A stretch of DNA of 64,000 nucleotides. Source: Helianthus annuus (lineage: Eukaryota > Streptophyta > Magnoliopsida > Asterales > Asteraceae). The notes beneath the pieces are model-generated. The model did no database searches. It worked only from the letters and a program-made list of their open reading frames with translations, and had not been told where the DNA came from. Made by a program: the position numbers and the translations under genes. Shown piece after piece: positions 36,116 to 47,362 of the stretch. How positions within the stretch are numbered: position 1 is the first letter of the stretch; every line of letters starts with the position of its first letter. The stretch spans positions 91,340,546-91,404,545 of the forward strand of contig NC_035448.2 in the NCBI RefSeq assembly GCF_002127325.2, read 5' to 3'.

Positions 36116-36775
36116 GCCATTAAATAATGTAATGTATTATTCATCACAATGCAAGTGCTTTACACAAAAGAAAGTTATAACAAAAGAAGAATCTTAAGGA
36201 AGATTTGGTCATCATGGACTTGCAAGATTCGGTCGTTAAAAAGGACAATGGGACACAGACTAATAAGAGTCCTAATCTTACTATCTTAGTCCCATACATT
36301 ATTGCATAACGACGTTCAATAACCTGTTAAATACCCGTCAAACACCGGGTATGCTTGTTTAAAAAAAAACCCGTTATGATTTTCAGGTACAAATCTTTTT
36401 CTTACCACTCTAACCTTTATATATCTTTTTCAATATATAAATAGTATCAAAATATAAAATTTTGTTTTTATGGTTAATGAAGTTGCTAGAATATAACATT
36501 ACTTAACCTAATAGTTTTATCAATCTCATTTCTGGTCTCATACTCGAATGCCCTACCCGTTACCCGTTTGGATGTTTCATGCTTCAGGTATTTGGCATCA
36601 ATAAACATAAGATATTTATTAACATCTTTCGTAAGACCAAACTTTCTTACAATATACAATATATCACGAGAAAACTGATAAATTAACTGGAAAACGAGAA
36701 CCGCCCCGTACATAGCCCTAAACTCACCAACCTAAGTGATATGTTTCCCGTCGCATCGCGCGGGTAAACGACTAG

Positions 36776-37276
36776 TACTAAATAAACAAGGTAAAAAAAA
36801 CTAAAATACCCATGGGTGACCAGATTTATCTAAAAAAATTAACTGGGTTAGGCTCAAAGGACATATCGTGCAAGATTTTGAAACATTAAGTACAAAACTC
36901 ATCAATTTTAAAGGCAAAGGACACCGCCTGCAATTTGGTGTAAACTTAAAGGACAAAACTTGTAATTTACTCTTTTTTAAAGGTCGGCTGTTGAATTCAA
37001 AAGACAAATATTTTAAGTGCTAATTATTGTTTACAATTCCATCAAATCTTACCCCAAGACTTTGGCAAGAGAAAAAAAGACCTAGATGAAGATTGTACAC
37101 AACCATTCTAAATTCTTTGTTCTTTTGTTGAGATAGTCACCTTCTTAGGGCACTCAACCACTTGCCAGTCTCCGTACCCGCTCGAGTACACTGCCTCCAG
37201 TCTAGTAGGTAGGGGTTGCTGGGTATTGGTTTGGGTTGGTAGAACCCGAAGCGGGGAGATGAATGTGAGTTATTGA
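36776..37276. other. Stretch between the two Helitron-like elements
   Basis: About 500 bp of AT-rich sequence without recognisable genes. It contains the first copy of a 46-bp direct repeat (37206-37251). Confidence 0.5.
37206..37251. repeat. 46-bp direct repeat, copy 1
   Basis: Matches 38602-38647 at almost every base (GGTAGGGGTTGCT...GTAGAACCCGAAG). The two copies bracket the second Helitron-like element. Confidence 0.85.
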
Positions 37277-38567
37277 TCTACTAGGTTTTTATTGATATTT
37301 ATATAATAACAAAGGATGAAAGTTCTTAGGAACAGTCCCGGTTTTCCAGTTTTCCACACCTACATGTGCCTGTCAATGTCTTTATCATCCGACCACTATA
37401 CTTTGTCTTTTCAATTTTCTTCCCCTGCAACACTTGCACCCGTTTCTCTGAGAGTGACCACCTCACTTTCTTTGTTTTTACAGTTTGGTCCCTCACATGT
37501 GTAATTTTAGAGAGAGAAACTATATGAGAGACAGACAAAACAGAAATGGGTGTGGTGTTCAGATTCGGTGATACTTTTCAGATCTAGCGGCGGAAGGCCG
37601 AAGCTAGCGGCAGCGGTTATGATTGTTTTGAAGATATGATGATGGTGAGGTGGTTCAAAGATTAGCCATCGATAGCAATGCTCGAACCGATAGGTGGTGG
37701 TTCGTAGGTAGGTGAAGATAGGGGCGTGTTATATGGTGGTGACATCGACGGGGGTGGTGGTGACATCATCATTGAGTCGGTAGAGCGCCGGAGGACTCAC
37801 CGGAAAATAAGGTAGTGTGAGTCGGTAGAACGGCGGTGGTGGTGACATGTGTTGTGTCTCTCTCTAACTTTAAAATGTATCTGATTCTTCTGCTGAAATA
37901 TTTTGAAAAAGGAAAACAATAATAGCGCATGGTTTTTAAAATTTGTGTGCTCCGCTAGAATAAGATAGAAACATATTAAATAAATAAATAAATATAACAA
38001 TGCAAATAAAGTACGGTTAATATTTTATAATATGTCATCTTATTTAAAAATTCTATTGAGAAATGTTATTTATGAGAGATTTTTTTGTTTGACCGGCTTT
38101 GAGACGAATAAATGTGGTTCTTCTAGACACTATGTATTTACAATAATTTCGTTAACTACATACCGCAATCAGTTTATCTCACTTCAACTTTCTTTGGTTT
38201 TCAGTTTTGCCATTTGGTAATACCGTTGCTATTTGTTTGTTAACTGAAAAAACAGAATGCACGACTGTTTTTAGTTTTTTTATTGAACGTTTTAGGGTAG
38301 AATTATAAAAAAAACATAATTGTACTCAAAATCAAATATTTTTTTGGCATCATAGGTTATAGCGGGCGATGTTACCGTTGTGGTACCATGACGAACCTAA
38401 TTGTTTATGAGCAAACATTGTTGCCGATATTTTGCCATAATGTAAACAGTATCAGTGTTCGTCTTTACGTTTTTCGACAAGCCAAACCGATAGTGGCCAA
38501 ACTCCAACCACTTGCGTGCAGGAGGACGATCGTATTCCCGCGGCGAAGCGTGGGGGTAAAAAACTAG
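37277..38567 (+). mobile_element. Second, small Helitron-like element
   Basis: Left end A|TCTACTAGGTTTTTATTG (37277). Right end: hairpin CCCGCGGCGAAGCGTGGG (38537-38554, six pairs including one G-T), then ten bases before CTAG (38564-38567) followed by T. The 3' end is more convincing than the 5' end. No transposition genes and no recognisable captured exons; a G/T-rich middle (37600-37850) may be a captured leader. Confidence 0.55.
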
Positions 38568-38850
38568 TTATTAACACAAAATGATTATTGGTTTGGGTTG
38601 GCAGGTAGGGGTTGCTAGGTATTGGTTTGGGTTGGTAGAACCCGAAGTTTTGGTTTTTTTTTTTTTTTTACCAACAAATATATCAATAGAAAGAAGATTG
38701 ATCCTAGGGTATAAGGATAAGGGTTTGCTTGACATCGTTCTTGGCTGGTTATCAGGTTTCTCGTTCTGGTGTGATCTACGTTGTGTTTGCTGCATGGTTT
38801 TACTTCTGGTGTGCTGATGGAGAGAGGTGTCGATTTGGATGGTAACTTAA
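38568..38850. other. Stretch between Helitron-like element 2 and LTR F
   Basis: Contains the second copy of the 46-bp direct repeat (38602-38647) and a T-run (38655-38669). An open frame at 38581-38817 overlaps these repeats and looks non-coding. Confidence 0.45.
38602..38647. repeat. 46-bp direct repeat, copy 2
   Basis: See 37206-37251; differs by two or three bases by eye. Confidence 0.85.
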
Positions 38851-39435
38851 TGTCACACCCCGATCACGAAGAACATACAAAACGTGGCGGAAACGTCGGG
38901 GAGTGTTGTAACAGAATTTATTGTTTCAAATCCATGGCAATTGAAGTTTCGTTTTATTAATCAAACATGAAAGTTTACATTGTTTTAAACAAGAACCAAA
39001 GAGTACATAACATAAATTAACTAGTTCTTGTCTTGTTTTAAGTCACTAAGGCACAGGTCCGCCTAAGTATGTCTTGATAAGTCCTATGCATCATCTCCTG
39101 AAAACACATGTGAAAATAGGTACGTCAGCATAAAAATGCCTGTGAGATACATAGGTTTTGTGAAAACAGAATTCATTCATGACTTATGTTTGAGAAAATG
39201 TTTAGTCATGAACCTTGTAATTTGCTTTGTCTTGTAAATCATTTGAAAAACGATAAGATCAGATGATATGTATAAATAAGAGAATAATGTATGGTTAAAT
39301 GAATAACCATGTAAAATGAGTTTGTATAAGATAAGTTGTTTGTAAATCAATGTCTTGTGAAAAGTGTGTTATTTGTATAAAATGTTATATGTCTCAAATT
39401 GAAATGATTCAAATAACGCTACGATATGTAATACC

Positions 39436-39905
39436 TGTAGGATCGTATGGCGACCCGAATGAGTCGATCAGAGGCGTTTTCGTTAATTACAGGTGCGGAA
39501 TAACAAGTAATCAACGTAGGAATAGCATACAATTCACTTTAAACTCTTTTTCTATTGATTTGACACCAAATACAACCAGTTCTCGATCCGGCAGCACTTC
39601 GGTACGAGAATCAGGATCCGTTACATCTGGAATCGCCCTAAAGGTATATATAGGCAACTGGAACCGCTTATTGGACAGGCCCGATAAGCGGCCCACATAT
39701 GTAATTCGAGCGGTCCACACATTTGTCATTTGAGCGATCCACTAAGGTGTCACTCGAGCGGTCCAACTACCTAAGGGTCCTATGAGCGATCCAACAAGTC
39801 AAACACTATACAATCACTCAATTTCTTACATTTCTAGTCCAGATCTAACGTTCTAAGACTTATGACTCGATACAAGACGTAATCAGCAGATGTAGTGCAC
39901 CAACA
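39436..39905 (-). mobile_element. Solo Copia LTR with target duplication ATACC
   Basis: 470 bp with TG...CA ends; on the minus strand it begins TGTTGGTGCACTAC, a common plant Copia LTR start. It is flanked by ATACC on both sides (39431-39435 and 39906-39910). It includes a TATA-like CCTATATATACC (about 39642-39655 region). A solo LTR results from recombination between the two LTRs of a full element. Confidence 0.85.
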
Positions 39906-40388
39906 ATACCATACAAACACTTATATATAGGAAGTACCAGCGGCGTATCCACCATGCTTGTATCATATTACACACGCCTCGTTACTTAGATCACTTACTC
40001 AAACCAAACCATCAAGATAAAATGTTTAACAATTGTAGAAATGTTTATGTATAGTCAAATGTCTATTGTCAAATGTAAATCATGTCAACAGATACAACTG
40101 GTTCACACGGTTCAATGGTTACAAACAGTTCATATAATCAAAGGGTTAAGACGGTTCACATAGTCAAATGGTTACAACGGTTCAAAATGTAGTATAATGT
40201 GTTCATATGCTGGATGAGCACATGCAACAGAAATGCAATGTAAAACAATGTACTAAGTATGCACACAATGGGCGTACGTAGCATGAAATGTATTGTAAAG
40301 TGATGTACTAAGTATGCACACAATGGGCATACATAGCAATAAATGTAATGAAATCATGTACTATAAATGTACTAATGAACATAGCAAG
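39864..40388. repeat. 525-bp duplicated block, copy 1
   Basis: Identical by eye to 44438-44962 (offset 4574). Contains the last 42 bp of the Copia LTR, ATACC and about 480 bp of LTR F. Confidence 0.9.
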
Positions 40389-40451
40389 ATCTAATGTTCT
40401 AAGACTTATGACTCGATACAAGACGTAATCAGCAGATGTAGTGCACCAACA

Positions 40452-42300
40452 GACTCCCCCTCAGATGTTGATGGAGTCGACTATCGAGTCACACCAATGC
40501 TGTGTCTTCACATCTTCAGTCTTGATCAGTCTTTAGGCTTTTCTCTCTTTATCTTCAGACTCCCCCTCTCGATTTGCTGGCATTCCTTTGATCTTCAGCA
40601 ACATCTTCAGGATCGACGTCTGGCTTTCCTGCATAAACTCTACCTCAGAGTAAATTTCTTTCACATACATATTTTAAACATATGAACTTGCACCAATCCA
40701 GATTCTCATTCAAAACAAACACAGATATTTTGATGAACCACTTGACAGGTTAGATTATGAAAACATTTAATTTCACACACACACTCCCCCTCAAGAATTG
40801 CTCATCATGTTTAGCACTCGGAATTTTGAAAATCAGCTATCCAACATCAGTTGTCGAAAATCTTTTTGAATTTTCAAAATTTATGCTAAAACACACCAAA
40901 AATCTTTTTGAATTTTTCTGAAAGAGAAATAAAAATGCAGAAATAAACTATTTATAAACAATATTTTTTGTGAGCTTGTGCAAGAGGATCATATCAGTTA
41001 TGAGACAAATCACCAACACCATTAAGCTTTAAACATATTCAGTTATAAACAATTTACCTAGATTGTCAGTATGTTTGTCCACTTAAATCTTCACACAAAT
41101 TTCAATCGATTCGAGATACGATATTAATGTTTTAGAGACTTAAACTTAATTGTGTATCACTCCACTTGAATATACTCCCGTATCCAGATCCCAAATATTC
41201 AGTCTTACAGGTGAGTATACCACAGATGATATCTGTAAAAGGGTTAAATGCGAAACCGTGAGAGCTCAGGTCAGAACTTCCGTTCAGCAGAGAGATGACG
41301 GCTCGACTTTTGGTGGGTCCCCTTTAGAGGATCTTTTTGCATTTCAACAGCAGCGACTATCAATTTTATTGTTTCATCAGCATGCTGAGGGCGGCGCTTT
41401 TTCAAGCATTTGCAGAAAGTATTATCCGGGGACTAGGTCAGTACTTCCATACAGCAGAAGTCCCGGGATAATACCCCAGATATCACTGAGCATAAAGACC
41501 TAGTATCTCAGAATACGGGACCTTTCAAACAAGATTTCGGGGGTTACCCATATATCCAAGAATAGTTACCCACGAATCAAGCAAGTTTGATTTAGGTTTA
41601 TATCTCATTTCAATTTACTAAATGTGTGAAAATCTACTGACACATCCGCAGTAAGATCGTTTATCACATTTAAACTTTACATTTCTTTAGCGTGTTGTGA
41701 TAGTCCACTGACGTACTATCATTTCCTCTTTTATGCAGCAAAAACTCATTTTTGATTTTATCATGTTTTTGGCTTTTTCAAATTTTCTGATGTTTTTGGA
41801 TTTTCTCTAAAAATTCTTACTCCCCCTAAAATTCAAATACATCTAATGAAAATTGAAAACAAACTATACAGAACATGACAACTGATATCGAATCTCCTCA
41901 ATTCGCCATTCACTAGGCATAAACAATCAGAACCCCCCTATCAACAAACTATTTTCCCATTTAGATTTCAAAACACTTAAGTTTGTTTTAATCAAAATGG
42001 TTTTTCCGGAAAATAAGTTTGATTGATTTTACCAATTGTAGATTATCATTTGTAGAAATATCCAACAAAAGTTCGGGGTTGTGGTTCATCATCTTGTCTT
42101 TCGACCAATGTAGGAAAATACAAGTACAACTTAATGTCCTTGATTTACCATTTGCATTTCAGAAACCTCTGTACCAATTGTAAGAAATACACAAACAAAC
42201 CTCTTTACCGTTTGAATGACGTTACCGAATACAACTCTAAGAAAGATGCCGATTCATGCTCCACGCTTACCATCCTGGGAGCTCCGGCAAGTCCTGAGAC
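40452..42300 (-). other. Copia 3' noncoding region with several polypurine tracts and a hairpin
   Basis: Runs of the type ACTCCCCCT (purine on sense) occur near 40453, 40561, 40786 and 41819. A strong inverted repeat has arms at 41420-41434 and 41459-41473 (TATTATCCGGGGACT against AGTCCCGGGATAATA, 14 of 15 paired). No coding region lies between the gag stop and the LTR. Confidence 0.6.
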
Positions 42301-44436
42301 TTACTGTTCGAAATATGTACCATCCCAGTCACAAACCAGGGATGGTTCAACCTTTTCTTTCTTTGTTTTCTTCTCATAAAATTCCTTAACCCCTTTGACT
42401 TTTCTATCAATCATCTTGCCAAAGATATGTTTTACCCTGGGGTTAAAGACCTTTTCAGCATCAAATTCCTGTTCATCATGATAAAATTGGTTAGAAATTT
42501 CAACTTTACCAATTTTCTTTTTATAATTTTCAGCACTAAGTGATGGAAACTCATCATCACTAACACTCGGAACTGAGTTCTCAACTTTTTCATCAGCTTC
42601 ACATTTTGATACAACCTGTGGCTCAACTGACTTTGTGGAATCAGTTTCATCGCCTGAAGATAGCTCCTCTGATTTCGATCCATCAGAATCATCGCTAGAG
42701 CTTTCACTACCCTTCTTCACAACCCATTTCTGGTTTTTAGATTTGGCTCTCTTCTTGTAAAACCTGTTTGAACTCTCACCAATTTCAAAAATAGAATCTT
42801 TGAACAATTTTGTTCTATCAAGTGGTGATTCGAACGCAAACACCTTTTCTGAAATTTTTCGAAACACTCCCTGTTTTGATTGTATCGCCTGAGAACAATC
42901 TTTGGCGATATGTCCAACGTTGTTGCACTTGAAACAGATTCTCGAGTCTTTCTTTAGTTCAGCTTGTTTCTTTTTCAAAAACTCACTGTTCTTTTCCCTC
43001 CAGAAACATGTTTTTTCTTCTTCATCTGTTGATGTACCTGAAACAAAGGACATTTTGGATTTAAAATCACGAACATATTTTTCATTTTTCTGTTTTTCTG
43101 TCGAAGTAAAACCTAATCCTTTCTTTTTGAAATTACCGCTATGGTTTGATCTCTTTTGGAAACCAGAACCAGAACTGTAATTCTTTTTCTTGTTTAATCT
43201 CTGTTGTACTCTTGAGGTGTATTTTTTAGATTTATCATTAAAACATAAGCCTTTGATTTCAGAAATATTGATTTCCGAGAGTATAAAAACCTTTTTAATC
43301 AGTTCAGTTTTGACACCTCTTAATGGAAATTCCTCATCAGAATATAATTTGTCCGAATTATTCAAAGTATAAGCAACTTTAAACAACCCATCATCCAAAT
43401 TAGATTTTGATAACAAGAATTTTCTATCATGGACTAATTTTCCTTGTTTTACTGTTTGCCCCAGAGTTTTTGACTCAGATTTCGACTCTGACACTGACTC
43501 CGACTTTGACTCTTCACTGTCATCACTATCTAACACATGATCCACGACTTTCTTCATCAATTGAGACTGTTGATCAGTGTCAGATGATGTGAACACAACA
43601 TCAATACTTTCTGGAAGATTGACCGATGACTCTGACTCCCACTGTAAATTTGTAGCCTTTTTGACTCTTTCATCGTTAGGATGTCTAGGCAAATATCCGT
43701 TTTCCAGTGGAGGTGGACATCTGTTATAACTGACACCTTTCTTCTTACCAGATGAAGCCTTTTCAGTATCCTTTTTCTTGTCACTCTTCCTCTTGTCAGC
43801 AATCTTTTCTTCAATACTGACTTCAGCTGCTTTTTCTTCAGTTACCTCATCCTCTTCCCAGACCTTCATGCTCTCAACAGTCGGATAAATCCTGTCAATC
43901 ACATAGGAAGTACATGAGTAACTTTTCAATAAACGATTAACTCTCTCTGTTTCGATTCTTTGCAGCTCAAGCTTTTGTTCTAACGCAGCACATTTTTCAA
44001 TATAGTTATTTACAACTTTTTGTTTTGTCATAAACGCTCCCTGAAGTGTCTTCATAGCAACTGCTTGTTTTTCACTAGTCTGATTGTACTGATTCATTGT
44101 CTTGTTCAGCACATCATAAGACTCCTTCAGACTATTTAAGTTGTAAATCAACGTGCTGTTCTGCTTTTTCACAATCTCGCAGTTTTCACATTTCACAGGA
44201 ACTTCTTTTGCATCAACTTTTTCTTCAACCATAAACTTAGGCACCTCTGTCATTTTTTGCCTTCTCACCACCGGCACTTCTTCATCATCACTGCTCACCG
44301 GCGTTTTGATCTTCTTCTTTTTCTTCTCATTCTTGACTTTTTCGTATTCGCTATCACTCTCAGCAAGCAACTTCATATCTTCTCTGTATTTTCTCGCCCA
44401 ATATTCTGTATCATCATCGCTATCACTCTCAGCAAG
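42301..44436 (-). pseudogene. Copia-type Gag with one CCHC zinc finger, 5' end missing
   Basis: An unbroken frame of about 711 codons ends at 42301. The apparent upstream start (44529) lies in LTR-derived sequence and adds 31 unrelated residues, so the true start is lost; gag proper begins at about LAESDSDDD. Features: charged Ser/Asp/Glu/Lys-rich low-complexity regions, a probable coiled-coil part (about residues 110-205 of the open frame), and a CCHC finger CFKCNNVGHIAKDC around residues 531-544. Gag coats element RNA in virus-like particles. The frame stops without any pol. An N-terminal Gag_pol-N-type (UBN2) domain expected in such proteins is not seen, fitting 5' truncation. No internal stops despite truncation suggest the event is recent. 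Confidence 0.7.
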
Positions 44437-44437
44437 C

Positions 44438-44962
44438 GACTCGATACAAGACGTAATCAGCAGATGTAGTGCACCAACAATACCATACAAACACTTATAT
44501 ATAGGAAGTACCAGCGGCGTATCCACCATGCTTGTATCATATTACACACGCCTCGTTACTTAGATCACTTACTCAAACCAAACCATCAAGATAAAATGTT
44601 TAACAATTGTAGAAATGTTTATGTATAGTCAAATGTCTATTGTCAAATGTAAATCATGTCAACAGATACAACTGGTTCACACGGTTCAATGGTTACAAAC
44701 AGTTCATATAATCAAAGGGTTAAGACGGTTCACATAGTCAAATGGTTACAACGGTTCAAAATGTAGTATAATGTGTTCATATGCTGGATGAGCACATGCA
44801 ACAGAAATGCAATGTAAAACAATGTACTAAGTATGCACACAATGGGCGTACGTAGCATGAAATGTATTGTAAAGTGATGTACTAAGTATGCACACAATGG
44901 GCATACATAGCAATAAATGTAATGAAATCATGTACTATAAATGTACTAATGAACATAGCAAG
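44438..44962. repeat. 525-bp duplicated block, copy 2
   Basis: Second copy of 39864-40388; continues into the rest of LTR F (TATATGATG...) at 44963. Confidence 0.9.
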
Positions 44963-47030
44963 TATATGATGTGAAAACAAGAAAGCATGAAAGTAACAAG
45001 TAGGCACATATGTTTCACCCCAAAATAGTTTGGAAAACAGTAAAAGAGGGGTCTATGTACTCACCTGAGATTGCTTAGAAGTCCTTGTGTAATAATCACA
45101 CAACGCTATAGAGCACGGAACATCAAACGATACCTAGTAGGTAGCTATATTAATATACCGGACCTAAATCGGAAGATTGGGTAGACTGAGGGTTCGTAAA
45201 CCAAACGAGTATAGAGACTCGTGTAATATGGTTTAACAAAGCCTACATACTAAAATGAAACCTAACCTAAGTGCTTACGACCCATTACGACCCGTTTAGG
45301 TAGCTTATGCTACCTTAACGCGTCGTTCGCGTAAAACGCGTTTGGAATGCCTAACGTCGTGACCATAAGGTATAACCTCGGAAGGTTATTCCCTATACAA
45401 CTATGGTCACCTAATGTGTTTGGTCGGATCCTAATGATCGACCAAATGGGTCGGGTCCGAAAGTATAAGCGATTGTTTAGATCGCTTACCTTACGACCCT
45501 ATTTAAGCACTAAACTAAAAGTGACGAGCTAAGCATGTTAGAACATGCTTAACTAAGTTTAGAAAATAGGTTTGGTATCAAAACAAACGGTTTTGATACC
45601 CACGAGTAGTTTGGTTACAAAATACGCAAGAATGCGCGTTTTGGCCGAAACTACGACTCGTCACTGAGCCTAGATAACGGGGTAATCAGTAGGTATAGTC
45701 ACTACGGACTATAACCATCGTGATCACGCTCACGTTATGAAGTTCCAACGAACTTCGTGTCGACATAAGCTGGTCAATGCAGAAAGTCAAACAAAGTTTG
45801 ACTTTAGCAATCGAAAAGCGATAAAAGAACGAAAGAACACTTACGAAGGGTCCCCGAAAGCTAATGTCGATCCAGGAGCTCAGGTATGAAGCAAAGGCCT
45901 CAACTTAGAGCTTTAGATCAGATTTTTGTGGGTTTTAACCAAAATGGGGGGGGGGGTATTTATAGGAAAAGCAAGACCGTTAGGATCGTTTCTTGAATAT
46001 CGTGCCACGATCAAATCCGTACACTTGTCGCAAAGTTGTGGTGGCTTATTTTGCCCCCACCATAGGGTTTTGACAAGTGGCATTGGCCTTTGGGGTGTTT
46101 GAAAGGCTGTTACAGGCTGAAAAATGACTTTTGCTGATCAGAAGGGGCCTCGCGTGACGCCAAGGGGGCTAGGTGTCACGCTAGGGTCCCTCTGTTCAGC
46201 AAACACTTTCCAATGTTTTCATTTCAGTCCCCGTTGCGTATTAAGGCCATTTCCTACATGTTTAAGGCTCGTTAAGCCATTTTCAAGGCCCTAAAATGAT
46301 GCCTAAACATTGTGGACATGAAACATGCTCAAAAATATGCCAGATGTTGGCTCGTTTAGTCGTACGATCGCGATGTTCGGTTAATTACGACGGAATGCGC
46401 ATAAGCGCGAAAAACGATCCAAATTGCGCGACGAATGGATTTTTCTCATGCCAAACACTAAGGGATAATATTATGATGCTTACATAAATCTTTGGATGTC
46501 CGAATGTATTCAGAACGTAAGTTATGCGCGAAAGTGCAAACTTATGCACTTTTTGACACTTTTAGTCCCTGAATGATCCAAAAGTTTATTTTAGCACACC
46601 GAACACCTCAAAGCCTATTTCTAGGCTATGGAGAGGATATTTATGGCATGTTTAACTTATGGGCATGTTCCGAAATGTCTGTTTTAGTACGAATCGGCAT
46701 ACTTTCGCAGTTTGTCAAGTTTAGTCCCTGTAAGCGAATTAACTTGTTTTTGCCATACCAAAGCCTTCAAAACTTATTTCTAAGTTATGTAAAGGTTATT
46801 TAAGGTATGTTAAGTATATGTTGATGTTCCGGAGTATTTGTCGCATTTAAACTGAGTACGTTTACGCACCAGTTTCCGTATAATTCTCCAGAAAGCGATA
46901 TAAGGTTTGAAATTGACCAAGAATTGATATGTGCAAAAGATACACATATTTATACAAGATCCCAAGTATGAAATACAATATTTCATTGGCTTGGTATTTG
47001 TTTGATGGTCGCGGTGACACAGGTGTCACA

Positions 47031-47362
47031 GTCTCCCCTACTTTAGGAAATTTCGTCCCGAAATTTATTCGTAGGAGTCTATTTGTGACTTTGCCAAATA
47101 ACCATCAGCGATATGCAAGGCAATATCCTGCATTTCCTTAACGGTCATTCTTCAGAAACGAAAATGAACAGATGGAGTCATTTTCCTCAACGAGTATTCT
47201 TCAGAAATGGAAATGACGGAATAAGCAAACGAATGTTCATTTCCTCAACGGACAAATCTTTAGAAACGAAAAATGAATAGGCGGAGTCATTTTCAATGGT
47301 TGGTTCATCAGAAATGGAAATGAAGGATTACACAACGGATATTCATTTCCTCAACAGATAAA
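47031..47362 (-). mobile_element. 3' internal end of element F
   Basis: GTCTCCCC (polypurine tract on the sense strand) touches LTR F, followed by the palindrome AAATTTCGTCCCGAAATTT (47049-47067). The rest is about four irregular repeats of 60-70 bp (TCATTTTCCTCAACGAGTAT-like). It is cut by the 5' LTR of E. Confidence 0.7.

Larger units (their letters stand above)
31782..36775 (+). mobile_element. Helitron-like non-autonomous element with captured gene fragments
   Basis: The left end is A|TCTATACTACTTTATAAAG (TC start at 31782 after an A). The right end is a GC-rich hairpin CCCGTCGCATCGCGCGGG (36747-36764), stem of seven pairs with one bulged T, then eight bases before CTAG (36772-36775) followed by T. 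TC start, 3' hairpin, CTRR end and insertion between A and T with no target duplication are the known Helitron signature. No Rep/helicase coding is visible, so it would depend on another copy. It carries exons of two unrelated transporters, as expected for Helitron gene capture. Confidence 0.72.
40389..44437 (-). mobile_element. Copia gag-only segment between the duplicated blocks
   Basis: Left: the last 65 bp of a Copia LTR (40387-40451) followed by a polypurine tract (CTGAGGGGGAGTC on the sense strand). Right: gag coding joined directly to 42 bp of the same LTR end. There is no protease, integrase, RT or RNase H. It therefore looks like a gag-only derivative whose 5' LTR, primer site and gag start have been lost. 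Several polypurine-like tracts suggest relationship to the Sirevirus branch of Copia, where multiple tracts are known. Confidence 0.7.
39098..45064 (-). other. Putative leader intron in LTR F (interrupted by insertions)
   Basis: Donor CTCAG|GTGAGTAC, a full consensus match, starts at 45064; acceptor GTGTTTTCAG ends at 39098. After subtracting the Copia material the length is about 920 bp, close to the 961 bp of E. Confidence 0.4.
38851..47030 (-). repeat. LTR of element F (3' LTR), split by Copia insertions
   Basis: Starts TGTCACACCCCG and ends GGTGTCACA, with the polypurine side at its right, so it is the 3' LTR of a minus-strand element. Without insertions it would be about 3.1 kb. It is of the same family as the E LTR (47363-50726): the first 100 sense bases align with only scattered changes. 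It contains TATA (CCTATAAATAC, about 45956-45966) next to an 11-G run (45946-45956), and a second TATA-like CCTATATATAAG (39925-39936 in one copy). Confidence 0.83.

Noticed and set aside
36486..36713. 75-codon minus-strand frame near the Helitron 3' end
   Set aside because: No recognisable family; AT-rich; could not be told from chance.
44437..44529. Upstream ATG of the 742-codon Copia frame
   Set aside because: The first 31 codons lie in LTR F and Copia LTR-end sequence joined by rearrangement; not a natural gag start.
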